64,000 nucleotides of DNA, taken from contig NC_061862.1 of NCBI RefSeq assembly GCF_907164915.1, positions 78,076,218 through 78,140,217 of the forward strand. Direction: 5' to 3'. Positions 1 through 12,000 of this stretch are shown here, piece after piece; positions within the stretch are counted from its first letter, which is position 1, and each line of letters opens with the position of its first letter. The position numbers and the translations under genes are program-made. Below the pieces are notes generated by a model. It was given only the letters and a program-made list of their open reading frames with translations, was not told where the DNA came from and ran no database searches. Origin of the DNA: Impatiens glandulifera. Taxonomy: Eukaryota > Streptophyta > Magnoliopsida > Ericales > Balsaminaceae.

Positions 1-1020
1 TTAAAGCAAATAAAGTATTTAAATGATTTCAATACAAACAAGTCCTAAGTGAGCTTGTGTACTAAAATATTATTAGAATAATTCATATGATTATTTAAAT
101 AATTTATTTGGTAACTTTTTATTAAGAGAATTTAAAAGTTATTATTATATAATTTTATAAATATATATTTAAAAAAGTAGAGAATAATTTAATATTTAAA
201 TTAATAATTTAAATAATATATTTAGTAATATATAAGTAAAATAATAATTGATTTTGTTAAAATTATTAAAAAAAAATAAACTAAAATAATAACAAGTTTG
301 GTGGGAAAAAGAAATTAATCATTATTTTGAGAATGTAAATATAATTTTAAGATAAAAAGTTTAAAATATATTGATATATATAAATAAAATAAAATTAATA
401 ATTTTAAATAGAACGCTATTTTAATATTTTATTTAATGAATTTTGTGATTTAATGAATGAAAAAAAAAGTTAAATAATATTTGATTTTTTTAGTTATTTT
501 AATAACCTAAAATTGAATAAGACTTTAAGGGTTTGGTTTTGGGTTATTTAAAAATTAAAAAAATATTTTTTTTTTCTTTTATCGATTAAATTAATTAATT
601 TATTTATCAAAATATTAAAACATCATTTATTTTAAATTATTATTTTTTATTTTATTTATATATCAATATGTATAAAGTCATTTACTAAAAATAAAACATT
701 ACACCCTAGTTAAAATCATCCCAATCAACAATTTTTTTTATATTTAAATTATTTTAATAACTCAAATATAATAAAACCTTAAATTTAATCTATATAATTT
801 TAAATATATATATCATTAATCATTAATTCAATCAAATCACTAAAAATTATTTTATCATATCTAACTAGATTTCAAATCAGAAAAAAACAGACCAAACAAG
901 GCCTACTTGTTTAAAAAAGGATTATTAAATTAAAGACATGCGTAAAGTAAAATTAGTCTGCGCTATAAAATGAATGATTTATTTTTAACTTTAATTATTA
1001 TACGTGCATAGAAATAAATC
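1..1020. other. AT-rich intergenic DNA upstream of the HD-Zip gene
   Basis: Very AT-rich sequence with no supported coding region. It holds a MITE-like copy at about 529-903 (listed separately). A tataaag-like stretch at about 1022-1028 and a CT-dinucleotide run at about 1090-1105 lie before the first ATG of the next gene and could be its TATA box and 5' UTR pyrimidine tract. That promoter reading is inference. Confidence 0.5.
529..903. mobile_element. MITE-like element, PIF/Harbinger (Tourist) type, diverged
   Basis: The left end begins GGGTTTGGTTTTGGG and the right end, read on the other strand, begins GGCCTTGTTTGG. Flanking triplets are TAA and TAC, so a 3-bp target duplication is only approximate. 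The interior is AT-rich and non-coding, ending in a run resembling 'aaataatccaaac'. It resembles the better-preserved copies at 10020-10286 and 40558-40812, which have matching 3-bp flanks. Family assignment is by end sequence and duplication length only. Confidence 0.45.
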
Positions 1021-1137
1021 TCTATAAAGTCTCTTTATACATGTACCAGATCCAATTCCAAATCCCCTTCTTCTTCATCTTCTTCCCCACTCTCTCTCTC
1101 TCTCTACCAGAGTTGCAGGTATTTTTTTTTATCAAAA

Positions 1138-2186
1138 ATGGAGCTTGGTCTAACCCTAGGAGATTCATCGATTCCTCCCTGTTTATTCACAGAAAACCGA
1201 AATTCCAACCTACCCACCACCGGAAATCATGGAGTTGGACTCTGCATGGCCTTAGGAATCAACTCTGAAAAGGATAAATTACTCTCTCTCCAGTTGAATC
1301 TCCTTCCTCCTCACTCCCCTGTTCATGGGCACTCCGAAAATGGTAACTTTATTTCATCTTTCATTGATTTTAATAAAGAAAATAGATTTTACCTTACTCG
1401 GTGCTCTATTTTTTCAAGGGAGTTCTGATGGAGGTTGTTCATCAGGTGGTGGGATGAATCTTAACATGAACAGGAGAGAGGATGAAACAGAAGATGGGTT
1501 TGTCGGAATTTCTTCTCCAAACAGTGCAGCTTCATCTTTTCAAATGGATTTCGGTATTTTCAGAAGTGGTTTTCCCTCCGGCGGCGCTAGGGAAGCGTCT
1601 GAAGAAGAAGAGAATGAAAACGCACTTGCGAGGAAGAAACTTAGACTGTCTAAAGAACAATCTGCTTTTCTAGAAGAAAGCTTCAAAGAACATAACACCT
1701 TGAATCCAGTATGTATATATGTTTTATTTGAAAAAGATATAGGATCTTGATTTATTTGAAAATAATCAACTTTTATTGCAGAAACAAAAACTTGCCCTAG
1801 CTAAACAGCTTCAACTTCGTCCTCGTCAAGTCGAGGTCTGGTTCCAGAACAGAAGAGCCAGGACAAAGCTGAAGCAAACAGAAGTAGATTGTGAGTATTT
1901 AAAGAGATGTTGTGAAACCCTAACAGAAGAAAACAGAAGACTTCATAAAGAGCTTCAAGAACTAAGAGCATTAAAGAGTTCAAATTCAAACCCATTTCTA
2001 ATGCAACTTCCGGCCACAACCCTAACCATGTGTCCTTCGTGTGAACGCGTGGCAAGCACCTCCGGCGCCGGCGCCGGCACCGAGAAAGGTGGGGGTGTGA
2101 TTAAACCGGTTACAAGACCAATGTTCTTCCCATTTAGTTCCCGGTCCACATCTCAACAAGGGAAATCATCTTCTTTGGCATCTTGA
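1138..2186 (+). CDS. HD-Zip class II homeodomain-leucine zipper transcription factor (HAT22/HAT9-like)
   Basis: Nuclear DNA-binding factor. I read three exons, 1138-1342, 1419-1708 and 1782-2186, joined at GT-AG introns with frames that fit (205+290+405 nt, 299 aa). The N-terminus MELGLTLGD is a class II type start. The homeodomain spans about residues 140-197, split by intron 2, with recognition-helix motif WFQNRRART at 185-193. It is followed directly by a leucine zipper with leucines at 205, 212, 219 and 226. The class II signature CPSCE is at 249-253, after the conserved LPATTLTM. In this family the protein dimerises on pseudopalindromic AATNATT sites and usually represses, with roles in shade, auxin or ABA responses; which role applies here cannot be read from sequence. 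All domains are complete and there is no premature stop. The HAT22/HAT9-like label rests on the zipper and CPSCE region; the paralogue is not certain. Confidence 0.93.
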
Positions 2187-5100
2187 TGAGAATGGTCTTT
2201 GTAAATATTAAGATGAATTTGGGATTTTAATTGTTTTGTTTCTATGACGAGGGTATGAAAATATAGGAAATGAATTAAATTTTGGGTTTTATTTGAAATA
2301 TATGTTTGACTATTTTGTAATTTAATTAAATTGGGGGGGCATGCTTATGAAATGAAAATATTAGTAATATTAATATTATTTTGATGAATATGTGTCTGGT
2401 AAAGATAGGTACCGTTCGGGGCAGGACCAATAATGAGCTGCACACGAGGTTCTAAAGTACAAAAGAGCCTCATTATGAAATCATTGAATATGTATCACAC
2501 CCTGTGGCACGTGACTTGTCACGAGCCCCTTATGAGTGTGTTTCAATACATCTTAATGCTTGTTTGATTTACTAGTATTTAATTATGTTTGATACTTTTA
2601 TGGGTAGTTCCAGATTATAAAATAAAACAACTCACCATGTTAAATGAAATAGGTTAATCCACTAAGGGCCAAGGGCTTGTAGGAGGAGCTTGTAGGAGGA
2701 AGTAAAAAAAAAAACTAGTTTTTAAAATTTAAAGATTAATTTATCTTTTGAATTTAAAGAATATGCCAATATGGTTTAAGTGAGAGAAAATAGTTTAAAG
2801 AGAAATAATAAAATTTGATAATAGTTTTAATACTTAAATGGATAAAAGTATTAATCAGATGAATGATAATCCCAAATAACTAAACATCAAACAAGCAATA
2901 AGGTATCCAATTAAATGGGGTTGTGTATTCCAATATATATATATATATATTTATTGAAATGAGGCTTTGTTAATTTGATATGTTTATTTTATTTAAATTA
3001 TTAAACAAATTAATTTAAAATAACATCAAATCAAACAAGTTCTTAAATTGATTTATAAGTATTATTTATGGCTACACAACTTTTGATGTATCTACTTTAA
3101 TTTAATTATTTATGCCTCGTATGATGCTAAACTTAGAAAAAAAAATCAATTATATTGAATAAATATAAAAGTTTTCTTATTTTATAATATTTGAAAATAT
3201 TTAAATAATAAAGCTTTTTTTTTTGTTTATATATTATAGTAGAAGATTTTAATGAAAAAATGATGATATATTGATAGTGAATTTCTTACAAATAAGTTAA
3301 AATAAATCATATCAAACCAGACTTTAAAAGTATACAAATTTAGAAAAATATATATTAGTTTTTTTTTAGAAAATAACTTTATTGACATATTCTAGTAAAA
3401 ATCAAATCCTCAATAAAAAAAAAAAAAGATTTTCAAAATTTCCAATGAATTGTCTTAGTCATTCAAATGCATGTGTGGGGGTCATTCCTTTCAAATTTGT
3501 TTTAAGTAATGATTTCTACCATTTTAGATGAGGCATATGCAGAGGCAAGATACACAAATGTGGAATTTGATCAATAGAAAATAAAACCGACCAAGGTCCC
3601 CACCAAATAAGAATAAATGTCTCCTCTAAGAGTTAAAAATATCACAATAAAACAAACATAAACTAATTACATCACCCATTTCGAAAGTTCACCTTCAACT
3701 ATACCATTATTTTATTTCATCCAATGATTTATGTCACCTTTAATTTATTTATTATCACAATCTATCTCTATATCTTACTCTATAATTAACTTAATATTCT
3801 ATTTTAAAGACGAGATAAGAGGGAAATACACGCCTCTTGTATATAACCCTTCGAAATTTGATCTTTCTTATGATCGAACAAACAAAGAACATTCAAAACA
3901 TCACATCTTCTTTTGATTTGTGAAATTATAAAATATATGAGAAATTTTATTGTATTTTATCGAAAATATTTGGGTAATAGAATTGAGGTTATGATGAATA
4001 AACAATAATTTCTAATTTACTTGATGGTCTCAATTAATGATCCATATTATTGGTTTAGTTAGAAAATATTCTCCACCAAGGTAGACCACACCAAAGTAGA
4101 CCAGTAATAATAGTCGGCTTAAGATATCAAATTGTCACGAGTTTGATTTGAACTGAGAGTACTTTGAATGAAAACGGGAGATAATGATTGTGGAATGTCA
4201 TTCTAGTTATCTTTAATTAAAAAAAAATTATAAAGAAAGTTATGTAACAATAGTTTGTTTAAACTTAATCAAAATAATCCATGATTTTATTCTTATAACT
4301 CTATAATGTTCAAATAGATCTTGTATTAGTTTAATTCCACTTATAATTTTGAATAAGCAATAAGGTGCTATAATAGTGTAAAACAAATAAATTATTTAAA
4401 TAAACAAAACTAAACATACTATAATACATGAATGAACAAGTATTTATGATAATTTGGATCAATTCAATGTATAAAACACACTCAAATGAGCTATATATTT
4501 ATATAAATTAAATAATAACAAATTTACTAAATACATTTAATCAAACTAGACATTTATATTTGTACATTGATGGATGGCCCACGTTGAAGACTTCTATTTG
4601 ACCATGAATATTATAAAATAAAAATAAAGGGTGTTTTAGGAAATCAATATTATTAATTTGAATTTTTTTTTTTATATATTTTCTTATTCTAATATTAGTT
4701 GAACCGGATTGACTTCATGTAGTGGGCTTGTGTTTCTTGTTTATTAAGGTAAATTTATTAATTTATTGATGAGTGGTCAATTGTTTTTCCTGATAATCAT
4801 TATATTAACTTTGTAATATTAAAATACATTTTTGTGTTAAATATTCAACTTATTAGACATAAATTATTATAGTAACAAATAACTATAAAAAGAGCTCTAA
4901 CAATTTTGCTAAATAAACTAAAAGAAAATTATATTATAGCGATACAAATAAACTCTACATTATCGAATATACATGAATGATTAACTAATAAATTAGATCG
5001 AATATATTCTTCATAGGATAAGCGATCTATCATTACAATGTAAAAATGGTTTTTTTTTATAGGAAATAATATATTTTTGGTATTATTAGAAGTCTATTAA

Positions 5101-5640
5101 CTTTATTAATATAAATATCAAGATGCCTAAAAAATGGATGGATGCATTCAAATGTTTATGTAATCTAATACAATTAATGGATGCACCTAATTTAATAATT
5201 TGATTTGGGGGATAAAATGATAATGTATTTTTAATTAGTTAGTTATTATATTTGTATTCATTGATTAAATTGTATTTCAGAACAGTTTGTATTAAACAGT
5301 TCATCATCTTCCCTAAGTTTAAATTCTTGATTTTTAAAAAATATAAATAAATAAATCTTTTAACTAACTACATATATATTTTGTTATACTTTTTCAATAT
5401 TTTTAAAAATTAAATTTAAACTCAACAAATTATTATTATTTTTTAAATGAGGAAACATGATCTTGAAAGAGTGTAAACGGTTTGGTTATATCGATTTTTT
5501 CAACAAAAAAATTATCCCAACTGTTGGTGTTTGTTTTCAAATTATTCATCCGTCGATGTCAAACGTCGATTTAATTTTATCGGTTTATCAGTTTAATTAT
5601 TGAAAAAATAATATATATATATATATATATAATATAATAA
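2187..5640. other. AT-rich intergenic region without supported genes
   Basis: The first ~200 bases are probably the 3' UTR of the HD-Zip gene. The rest is AT-rich, with poly-A and poly-T runs, a short TA microsatellite near 2935-2952 and several fragments of the 'aaataacccaa...aaacaagc' MITE family (for example around 2860-2905). A CACGTG (G-box) occurs at about 2507-2512, with no gene nearby to regulate. No ORF resembles a known protein. Confidence 0.5.
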
Positions 5641-5726
5641 AGGAGAAAATTTGACAAAAATGTACAGGGAATGTGGTGTCACTTTTTAATTGGAATGAAA
5701 ATCTGAAATTTATCTCTTTTATTAAA
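5641..5726. mobile_element. Left arm of an inverted-repeat MITE split by a Helitron
   Basis: The sequence around 5645-5708 (with aaatttgaca and ggtgtcactttt) is repeated inverted at about 8975-9038. The two arms share the order aaatttgaca - ggaat - ggtgtcact - tgaaaa. The Helitron ends sit exactly between the arms, and removing it would rejoin them around an A|T. The element has no coding capacity; superfamily unknown. Confidence 0.5.
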
Positions 5727-5800
5727 CTAGTATGTATCCCGTGCATTTGCACGAGAAATAATATAAAAAACCGTGAAATAAATATTACGGTAAAAATTTT

Positions 5801-8257
5801 ATGGGCGGGTCAACCCACAATCCGACCCAATTATCCATTTACTCTCACATATATCCAAATTAACCACAGATCTCGACCCGACAATCTGGACACTTTAAAA
5901 ATTAAGCATCATTATATATATAGATTAGTTAGTTAAAAAGTTGAACTTATATTGTTAAAATATCACGCGTTTATCAAATTTTGGGTTGAATTTAAAAACT
6001 AAAGTGTTATTAGTCTAGTTGGTTAAAAAGTTATACTTGTTTTTGTTAGGTTGCAAGTTCGAACCATACTTATAGCATTTTTAATTTTATTTTTAACCAT
6101 TTTAAGTTTATGGGCGGGTCAACCCACAATCCGACCCAAGTATCAATTTACTCTCACATATATCCAAATTAACCATAGCTCTCGACCCGACAATCCGGAC
6201 ACTTTAAAAATTAAACATCATTATATATATATATAAATTAGTTAGTTAAAAAGTTGAACTTATATTGTTAAAATGTCACGCGTTTATCAAATTATGGGTT
6301 AAATTTAAAATATAAAGTGTTATTAGCTTAGTTGGTTAAAATGTTGTATTTGCTTTGTTATGTTGCAAGTTCGAACCATACCTACGGGCGGGTCAACCCA
6401 CAATCCGACCCAAGTATCTATTTACTCTCATATATATCCAAATTAACCACAGCTCTCGACCCGGCAATCCGAACACTTTAAAAATTAAGCATCATTATAT
6501 ATATATAGATAGATTAGTTAGTTAAAAAGTTGAACTTATATTGTTAAAATGTCACGCGTTTATCAAATTTTGGGTTAAATTTAAAATATAAAGTGTTGTT
6601 AGCATAGTTGGTTAAAATGTTGTATTTGTTTTGTTAAGTTGCAAGTTCGAACCATACCTATAGCATTTTTAATTTTATTTTTAACATTTTAAATTTATGG
6701 GCGGGGTCAACCCACAATCCGACTCAAGTATCCATTACTTTCACATATATCCAAATTAACCACAGCTCTCGACCCGACAATCCGGACACTTTAAAAATTA
6801 GGCATCATTATATATATATATAGATTAATTAGTTAAAAAGTTGAATTTATATTGTTAAAATGTCACGCGTTTATCAAATTTTGGATTGAATTTAAAATAT
6901 AAAGTGTTATTAGCTTAGTTGGTTAAAAAGGTTGTACTTGTTTTGTTAGATTGCAAGTTCAAACCATACCTATAACATTTTTAATTTTATTTTTAACCGT
7001 TTTAAATTTATGGAAGGGTCAAACAACAATCCGACCCAAGTATCCATTTACTTTCACATATATCCAAATTAACCACAGCTCTCGACCCGGCAATCCGGAC
7101 ACTTTAAAAATTAAGCATCATTATATATATATATATATTAGTTAGTTAAAAAGTTGAGCTTATATTGTTAAAATGTTACGCGTTTATCAAATTTTGGGTT
7201 GAATTTAAAATATAAAGTGTTATTAGCCTAGTTGGTTAAAAGGTTGTACTTGTTTTGTTAGGTTGCAAATTGTAACCATACCTATAGCATTTTAATTTTA
7301 TTTTTAACCGTTTTAAAGTTATGGGCGGGTCAACCCACAATCCGACCCAAGTATCCATTTACTATCACATATATTTAAATTAACCACAGCTCTCCACCCG
7401 GTAATCCGGACACTTTAAAAATTAAGCATCATTATATATATATATATAGATTAGTTAGTTAAAAAGTTGAACTTATATTGTTAAAATGTCATGCGTTTAT
7501 CAAAATTTGGGTTGAATTTAAAATATAAAGTGTTATTAGTCTAGTTGGTTAAAAGGTTGTACTTAATTTGTTAGGTTGCAAGTGCAAACCATACCTATAT
7601 CATTTTTAACGTTTTAAGTTTATGGGCGGGGTCAACCCACAATCCGACCCAAGTATACATTTACTCTCACATATATCCAAATTAACCACAACTCTCGACC
7701 CAGCAATCCAGACACTTTAAAAATTAAGCATCATTATATATATATATATTAGTTAGTTAAAAAGTTGAACTTATATTGTTAAAATGTCACGCGTTTATCA
7801 AATTTTTAGTTGAATTTAAAATATAAAGTGTTATTAGCCTAATTGGTTAAAAGGTTGTACTTATTTTTGTTAGGTTGCAAATTTGAACCATACCTATAAC
7901 ATTTTTAATTTTATTTTTAACCGTTTTAAGTTTATGGGCGGGTCAACCCACAATCCGACCCTAGTATTCATTATTCTCACATATATCTAAATTATCCACA
8001 ACTCTCGATCCGCCAATCCAGACACTTTAAAAATTAAGTATCATTATATATGTATATAGATTAGTCAGTTAAAACATTGAACTTATATTGTTAAAATGTC
8101 ACGCGTTTATCAAATTTTGGGTTGAATTTAAAATATAAAGTGTTATTAGTCTAGTTGATTAAAAGGTTTGTAATTGTTTTGTTAGGTTGCAAGTTTGAAT
8201 AATACCTATAACATTTTTAATTTTATTTTTAACCGTTTTAAGTTTTTGGGCGGGTCA
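5801..8257. repeat. Tandem array of ~310-bp modules with tRNA-like A and B boxes
   Basis: Each module holds, on the plus strand, an A-box-like tagcctagttggtt and, about 43-44 bases after the A-box start, a B-box-like gcaagttcgaacc. This is the spacing of an internal Pol III promoter in a tRNA gene. The A-box-like copies lie near 6011, 6325, 6599, 6911, 7223, 7536, 7833 and 8148. B boxes are best preserved near 6051, 6366 and 6648 and are degraded in later modules. The T-stem pairs poorly and no clear tRNA cloverleaf is seen, so this looks tRNA-derived (SINE-like) and not a functional tRNA. Transcription is not shown. Confidence 0.65.
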
Positions 8258-8265
8258 ACCAACAA

Positions 8266-8851
8266 TAGGGGTGTTCATTGATTCGGTTTTGGGTTATTCG
8301 AGTTCCTCAATTCGGTTTCTTCGATTTTTTGTTTTTTTTTTGTCAATTCGAAAACCGAACCAAATTCGAATAAATTCTAATTAAACCGACCCAAATTCGA
8401 ATTTTATATTCGGTTTGAACTTCGAATAATTCGAATTCAAACCGAATTCAATTTTCTTTTATTTTAAACTCAAAATAAAATGTACCAACCAAGAATTGAA
8501 CCCGGGGTCTATACCATGATAGAGTACTATTCTACCACTAGACCACTAGTGTTTTTGTTTCATTTTTTTCTTTTATTATAAATCTTAATTCAAAATATTC
8601 TAGTTTGATTATTTTGAACTTATTTTTAAGTTAAGTTTGGAAGAATAAATAATAAAAAATGAATTCGGTTTTCAGTTTGGTTTTCGAGTTGAAACCCAAA
8701 CTCGAAAACCAATTCGAAAACCGTATTTAAATTCGAATTGGTTTGAAATTCGATTCGAAAACCGAAAATGAAATTCGAATTCGGTTTATTCGAATTCGGT
8801 GAATTTAAATTCGGTCAGATATTCGGTTCAGACCAAATATTGAACACCCTA
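8266..8851. mobile_element. hAT-like non-autonomous element with 8-bp target duplication
   Basis: The ends are TAGGGGTGTTCA on the left and TGAACACCCTA on the right, a near-perfect terminal inverted repeat. Both sides are flanked by ACCAACAA (8258-8265 and 8852-8859), matching the 8-bp hAT duplication. The target is a module of the tandem array, so the insertion is younger than the array. The interior is rich in ttcggtt/aaccgaa runs able to fold back, and encodes no transposase. It contains a decayed tRNA-Gly sequence. The same left end occurs in the repeat at 53.5 kb. Confidence 0.75.
8482..8552 (-). pseudogene. Decayed tRNA-Gly(GCC)-derived sequence
   Basis: The minus strand reads like plant tRNA-Gly over its whole length. 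The A-box segment TGGTCTAGTGGTAGAATAGT is exact against the family sequence as I remember it, and the B-box region is CCCGGGTTCAATTCTTGG. The anticodon loop reads CTATCAT where the functional gene has CTGCCAC, and the acceptor stem no longer pairs cleanly. Most differences are C-to-T or G-to-A, as expected of methylated decaying DNA. It lies inside the hAT-like element, so it was probably captured. It is not expected to be charged or decoded as glycine. Confidence 0.7.
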
Positions 8852-8974
8852 ACCAACAATACGACTTAAATATCCATTTACTCTCACATATATCCAAATT
8901 AACCACAGCTCTTTACCGACAATCCGGACACTTTAAAATTTAAGTATCATTATATATATATATAGATATATAGA

Positions 8975-9040
8975 TTTTCAATCCATTTAGAAAGTGACAC
9001 CTTATTCCTTATATATTTCTGTCAAATTTTTTTTCACTCT
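8975..9040. mobile_element. Right arm of the inverted-repeat MITE split by the Helitron
   Basis: Reverse complement of the arm at 5641-5726, with shared blocks tgaaaa, ggtgtcact, ggaat and aaatttgaca in the same order. It begins immediately after the Helitron's terminal GA (plus strand). Confidence 0.5.
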
Positions 9041-12000
9041 CTATCATTACTCTATATAATGATAAAAAACTAATTTAGAAGCGTTCTTTTAAATAAAAAT
9101 CTAATAACTTATGTAATAAAATAACTATTCAACTTGTATCGATTTATAATTATATTGATCAGTTAGATTTGATTCTTTTTTTTCAATTTTGTTTATGCCT
9201 TACACGTGGTCATAATTTTTCCTATTAACTTAAGCATTCTAAATATAAAATATATTTTTTCTTAAACAATCTTTGTATAAACATCCAAAAGTAGTTCAAT
9301 TAATGACTACACATTTAAATATGGTTTACATCATCATTATCTATCTTTTCTTTTTTTTAATTATCTTATCAACAAGTATGTTGGATAGACATTTGGGTTG
9401 CATTTGTGGACTAATTAATTTATGCATCAATATGATGACTATACTTGCACTCATCTATTTCAAATCTATATTTGATTGATTGACAAATAGGTTTATAATT
9501 TTTTTAAATTCAAGTTACACAATCATAATTCATTACATTAACTTGATTAAATTTGTAGAAAACAAAATTACTTAGACAAAAACTATTTTATTTAAATTAT
9601 TTTAATAGGTTCTGGGCATGCTTTTATTAATAAAAAAATTTACTTCTAGATAATGAATCCTTTAAATTAAAGAATGATAAATATTTTCAAATGAAACTAT
9701 TATATAATATATATATATACCAAATTGATAACTTAATGTCAAAGATTTGATAGGTCTAGAAAGATGTCAATAATTATGAGATATAAAGTGCTAGATTTGA
9801 CGGAGGACACATTCATTCTAAATCAATTCATAATTTAAAAAGTTTGTATCCAAAACGGACTAATTATACCAAATGATGAATTATTTATTTTATTCACCAT
9901 TAAATATCAAATATCAGTCTTCTTGGTCCATAACAAAAAAATATATTTTTGTTTTTATTTTATAAATTATATATATATATATATATATAATACTTTGAAG
10001 ATCTAATAATTAAATCTAGGGTCTTGTTCTTGGGTTATTTAAAAAATCCAAACCAAATTAATTTTTCAATTAATCATTTTCTCAGCAATCACGTCACTTA
10101 TTTTATTAATTAAAATACTAAAATACTCTCTAATTTAAATTATTATTTTATATTTTATTTATATATATCAATACCCTTTAAGTCTTTTTACCAAAAAATA
10201 ATTATTACCTTCTCAAAATTATCACCCATCAATCAATTTTTCTCTCTCTCTTAATTTAAAAAAAAAATCCATAACTGAACAAGGTCTAGATCTAATTTTT
10301 TTATTCTTTTATTTGTTTAATATTAATCAAAATTCTTTCGCATGAACTATTCTAAGTGAAACAATTATATTTTATAATTATTTTTGTAAAGTTATAGAAA
10401 ATAATTTTCTAAAAAAAGCTTGTACTAAATTAAAGTTAAAGTTACACAAAAGGTGTTAATTAATGTTTATAATTAATTAGATAATACATTCAAAATCATA
10501 CAACGGTTGGTAGGAATCCAATCTTATTAGTCACACAAATTATGGAAAACAAAAGTGGGACATTATATTTAATTTTATGGTCAAAGTTTATTATTATTAT
10601 TATTATTATTATTAATGAATCCAAGATTGATTTTCCGGGAATGGGAGAGAGAAATTAATTTAAATGGGAATGCAACAAACATAGTAAATAGTAATTTTAC
10701 TAATTAGAAGGTTGAAAAGACCAAAATTTTTAATGGGTTGTTTTAAAATAATATTTTTTAATTATTTTTCATTTTATTGTTTGAAATCAAAGTATATAAC
10801 GTTCCCATTTATTTTTCATCTTTGTATATTATATATTTACAAGATTGGGGCTAGTTTATTTTAAATCAAAGTATATTAGTGGAGTAATAAAATGATCCCA
10901 TTTATTTTTCATCTTTGTCTATTATATATTTACAAGATTAGATGCTAAGTTGTGATACAAATCTAACAAAATAAAAATTCATTTCTCTGTAGAACAGATC
11001 TAAAATTAATGTGTGACTGCTTCCACCATGGTGACATAAAAAAAATAATACATACTAAAATATTTGATAATGTTATTAATGTTCTATATATATAGTTTAT
11101 CTTTCTTATTTGTTTCATATTATCAATATATTTTATAAACAGTGATATATATTTGATTTAATTTATACACACTATTTTATTTACAAAAATAATTGTAACA
11201 CCTTATTAAAAACATGATTTATTCCATATTATAAACAAAATAAAACGTATTCTAAGAGGTATTATAATGATAATTTTAATCATTTTCTAATATGTATAGT
11301 GAGGACCGACTCTAAGATAAAACCAGTTAGACGGCCATCTAGGTTTCCTCACAAAATCAGAAAAATAAAAGTACCGACAAGAGTTGATCTCTAAGAGTCA
11401 CTATATGTGTTTACAAAACATTTATAACCAACTAAATTATACTACTTTGATTAAAATTAATATAAACTTAATATATTTATTTAGTAGAACATAAAATATA
11501 ATTAATTGAATTGATTTTTTTGTCTTCAAGACATCCAAATTATTGTGTTTAGTATAAATGGTTGTTTAATTTTTTCATAATTCAACCCACAATCTCAACG
11601 AAGCATTTATCTCGGAAAAATATAAAGAGAAATGAAAGTGATGCCTATGTGTGTAATGCTAACCTCTTACACTAAAAAACAATGTATAATATAGATAGTT
11701 AGTCTAGAATTTTATTTATTTATCTTCATTTTACATTTTTTCTAGATCTCTTTATCTCCTTTTAGCATTGTTACTTTAAGGAAAGTTTAAATGATCTTCA
11801 ACAGAAAAAATAAAATAAAAATCGGAATTCATATCCAATTAAAATTGTGTTTGAAATTTGTTTCAAACAAGGTCTTAGAGGGTGTGAGATTTTGAAAAAA
11901 TAAGAAGAAATCTTTTTGACTTTGGAAAAAAGTTTGGACCACTATTTGTTAAGTCATTCTTGGTTGGTGTTATTTGGATAATATTTAAATAACTAAATAT

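Larger units (their letters stand above)
5727..8974 (-). mobile_element. Non-autonomous Helitron containing about nine tandem ~310-bp modules
   Basis: On the minus strand the element starts TCTATATATC and ends with a hairpin (CGTGCAAATGCACG) about 9 nt before the terminal CTAG. It lies between A and T, so all the usual Helitron landmarks are present: 5' TC, 3' hairpin, CTRR end and A|T target. The interior is a head-to-tail array. The motif gggcgggtcaaccca (or variant) begins near 5802, 6111, 6386, 6698, 7011, 7321, 7622, 7935 and 8247, giving a period of about 275-313 bp. The last module is interrupted by a hAT-like insertion at 8266-8851. No Rep/helicase reading frame is present, so mobilisation would need proteins from elsewhere. 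Related modules occur at 18.2-18.5 kb and 58.6-60.0 kb. Confidence 0.72.

Noticed and set aside
2507..2512. G-box CACGTG downstream of the HD-Zip gene
   Set aside because: A six-base match in isolation with no adjacent promoter; expected by chance.
5673..7145. Open frames at 5673-5936, 6051-6236 and 6951-7145 with similar proteins
   Set aside because: They are the same repeat module read in one frame, with no homology and no conservation of frame length between modules.
5801..8257. CRISPR-like or centromeric satellite reading of the 310-bp array
   Set aside because: There is no short repeat/spacer layout, the array has only about nine units, and it is bounded by Helitron ends; the genome is a plant.
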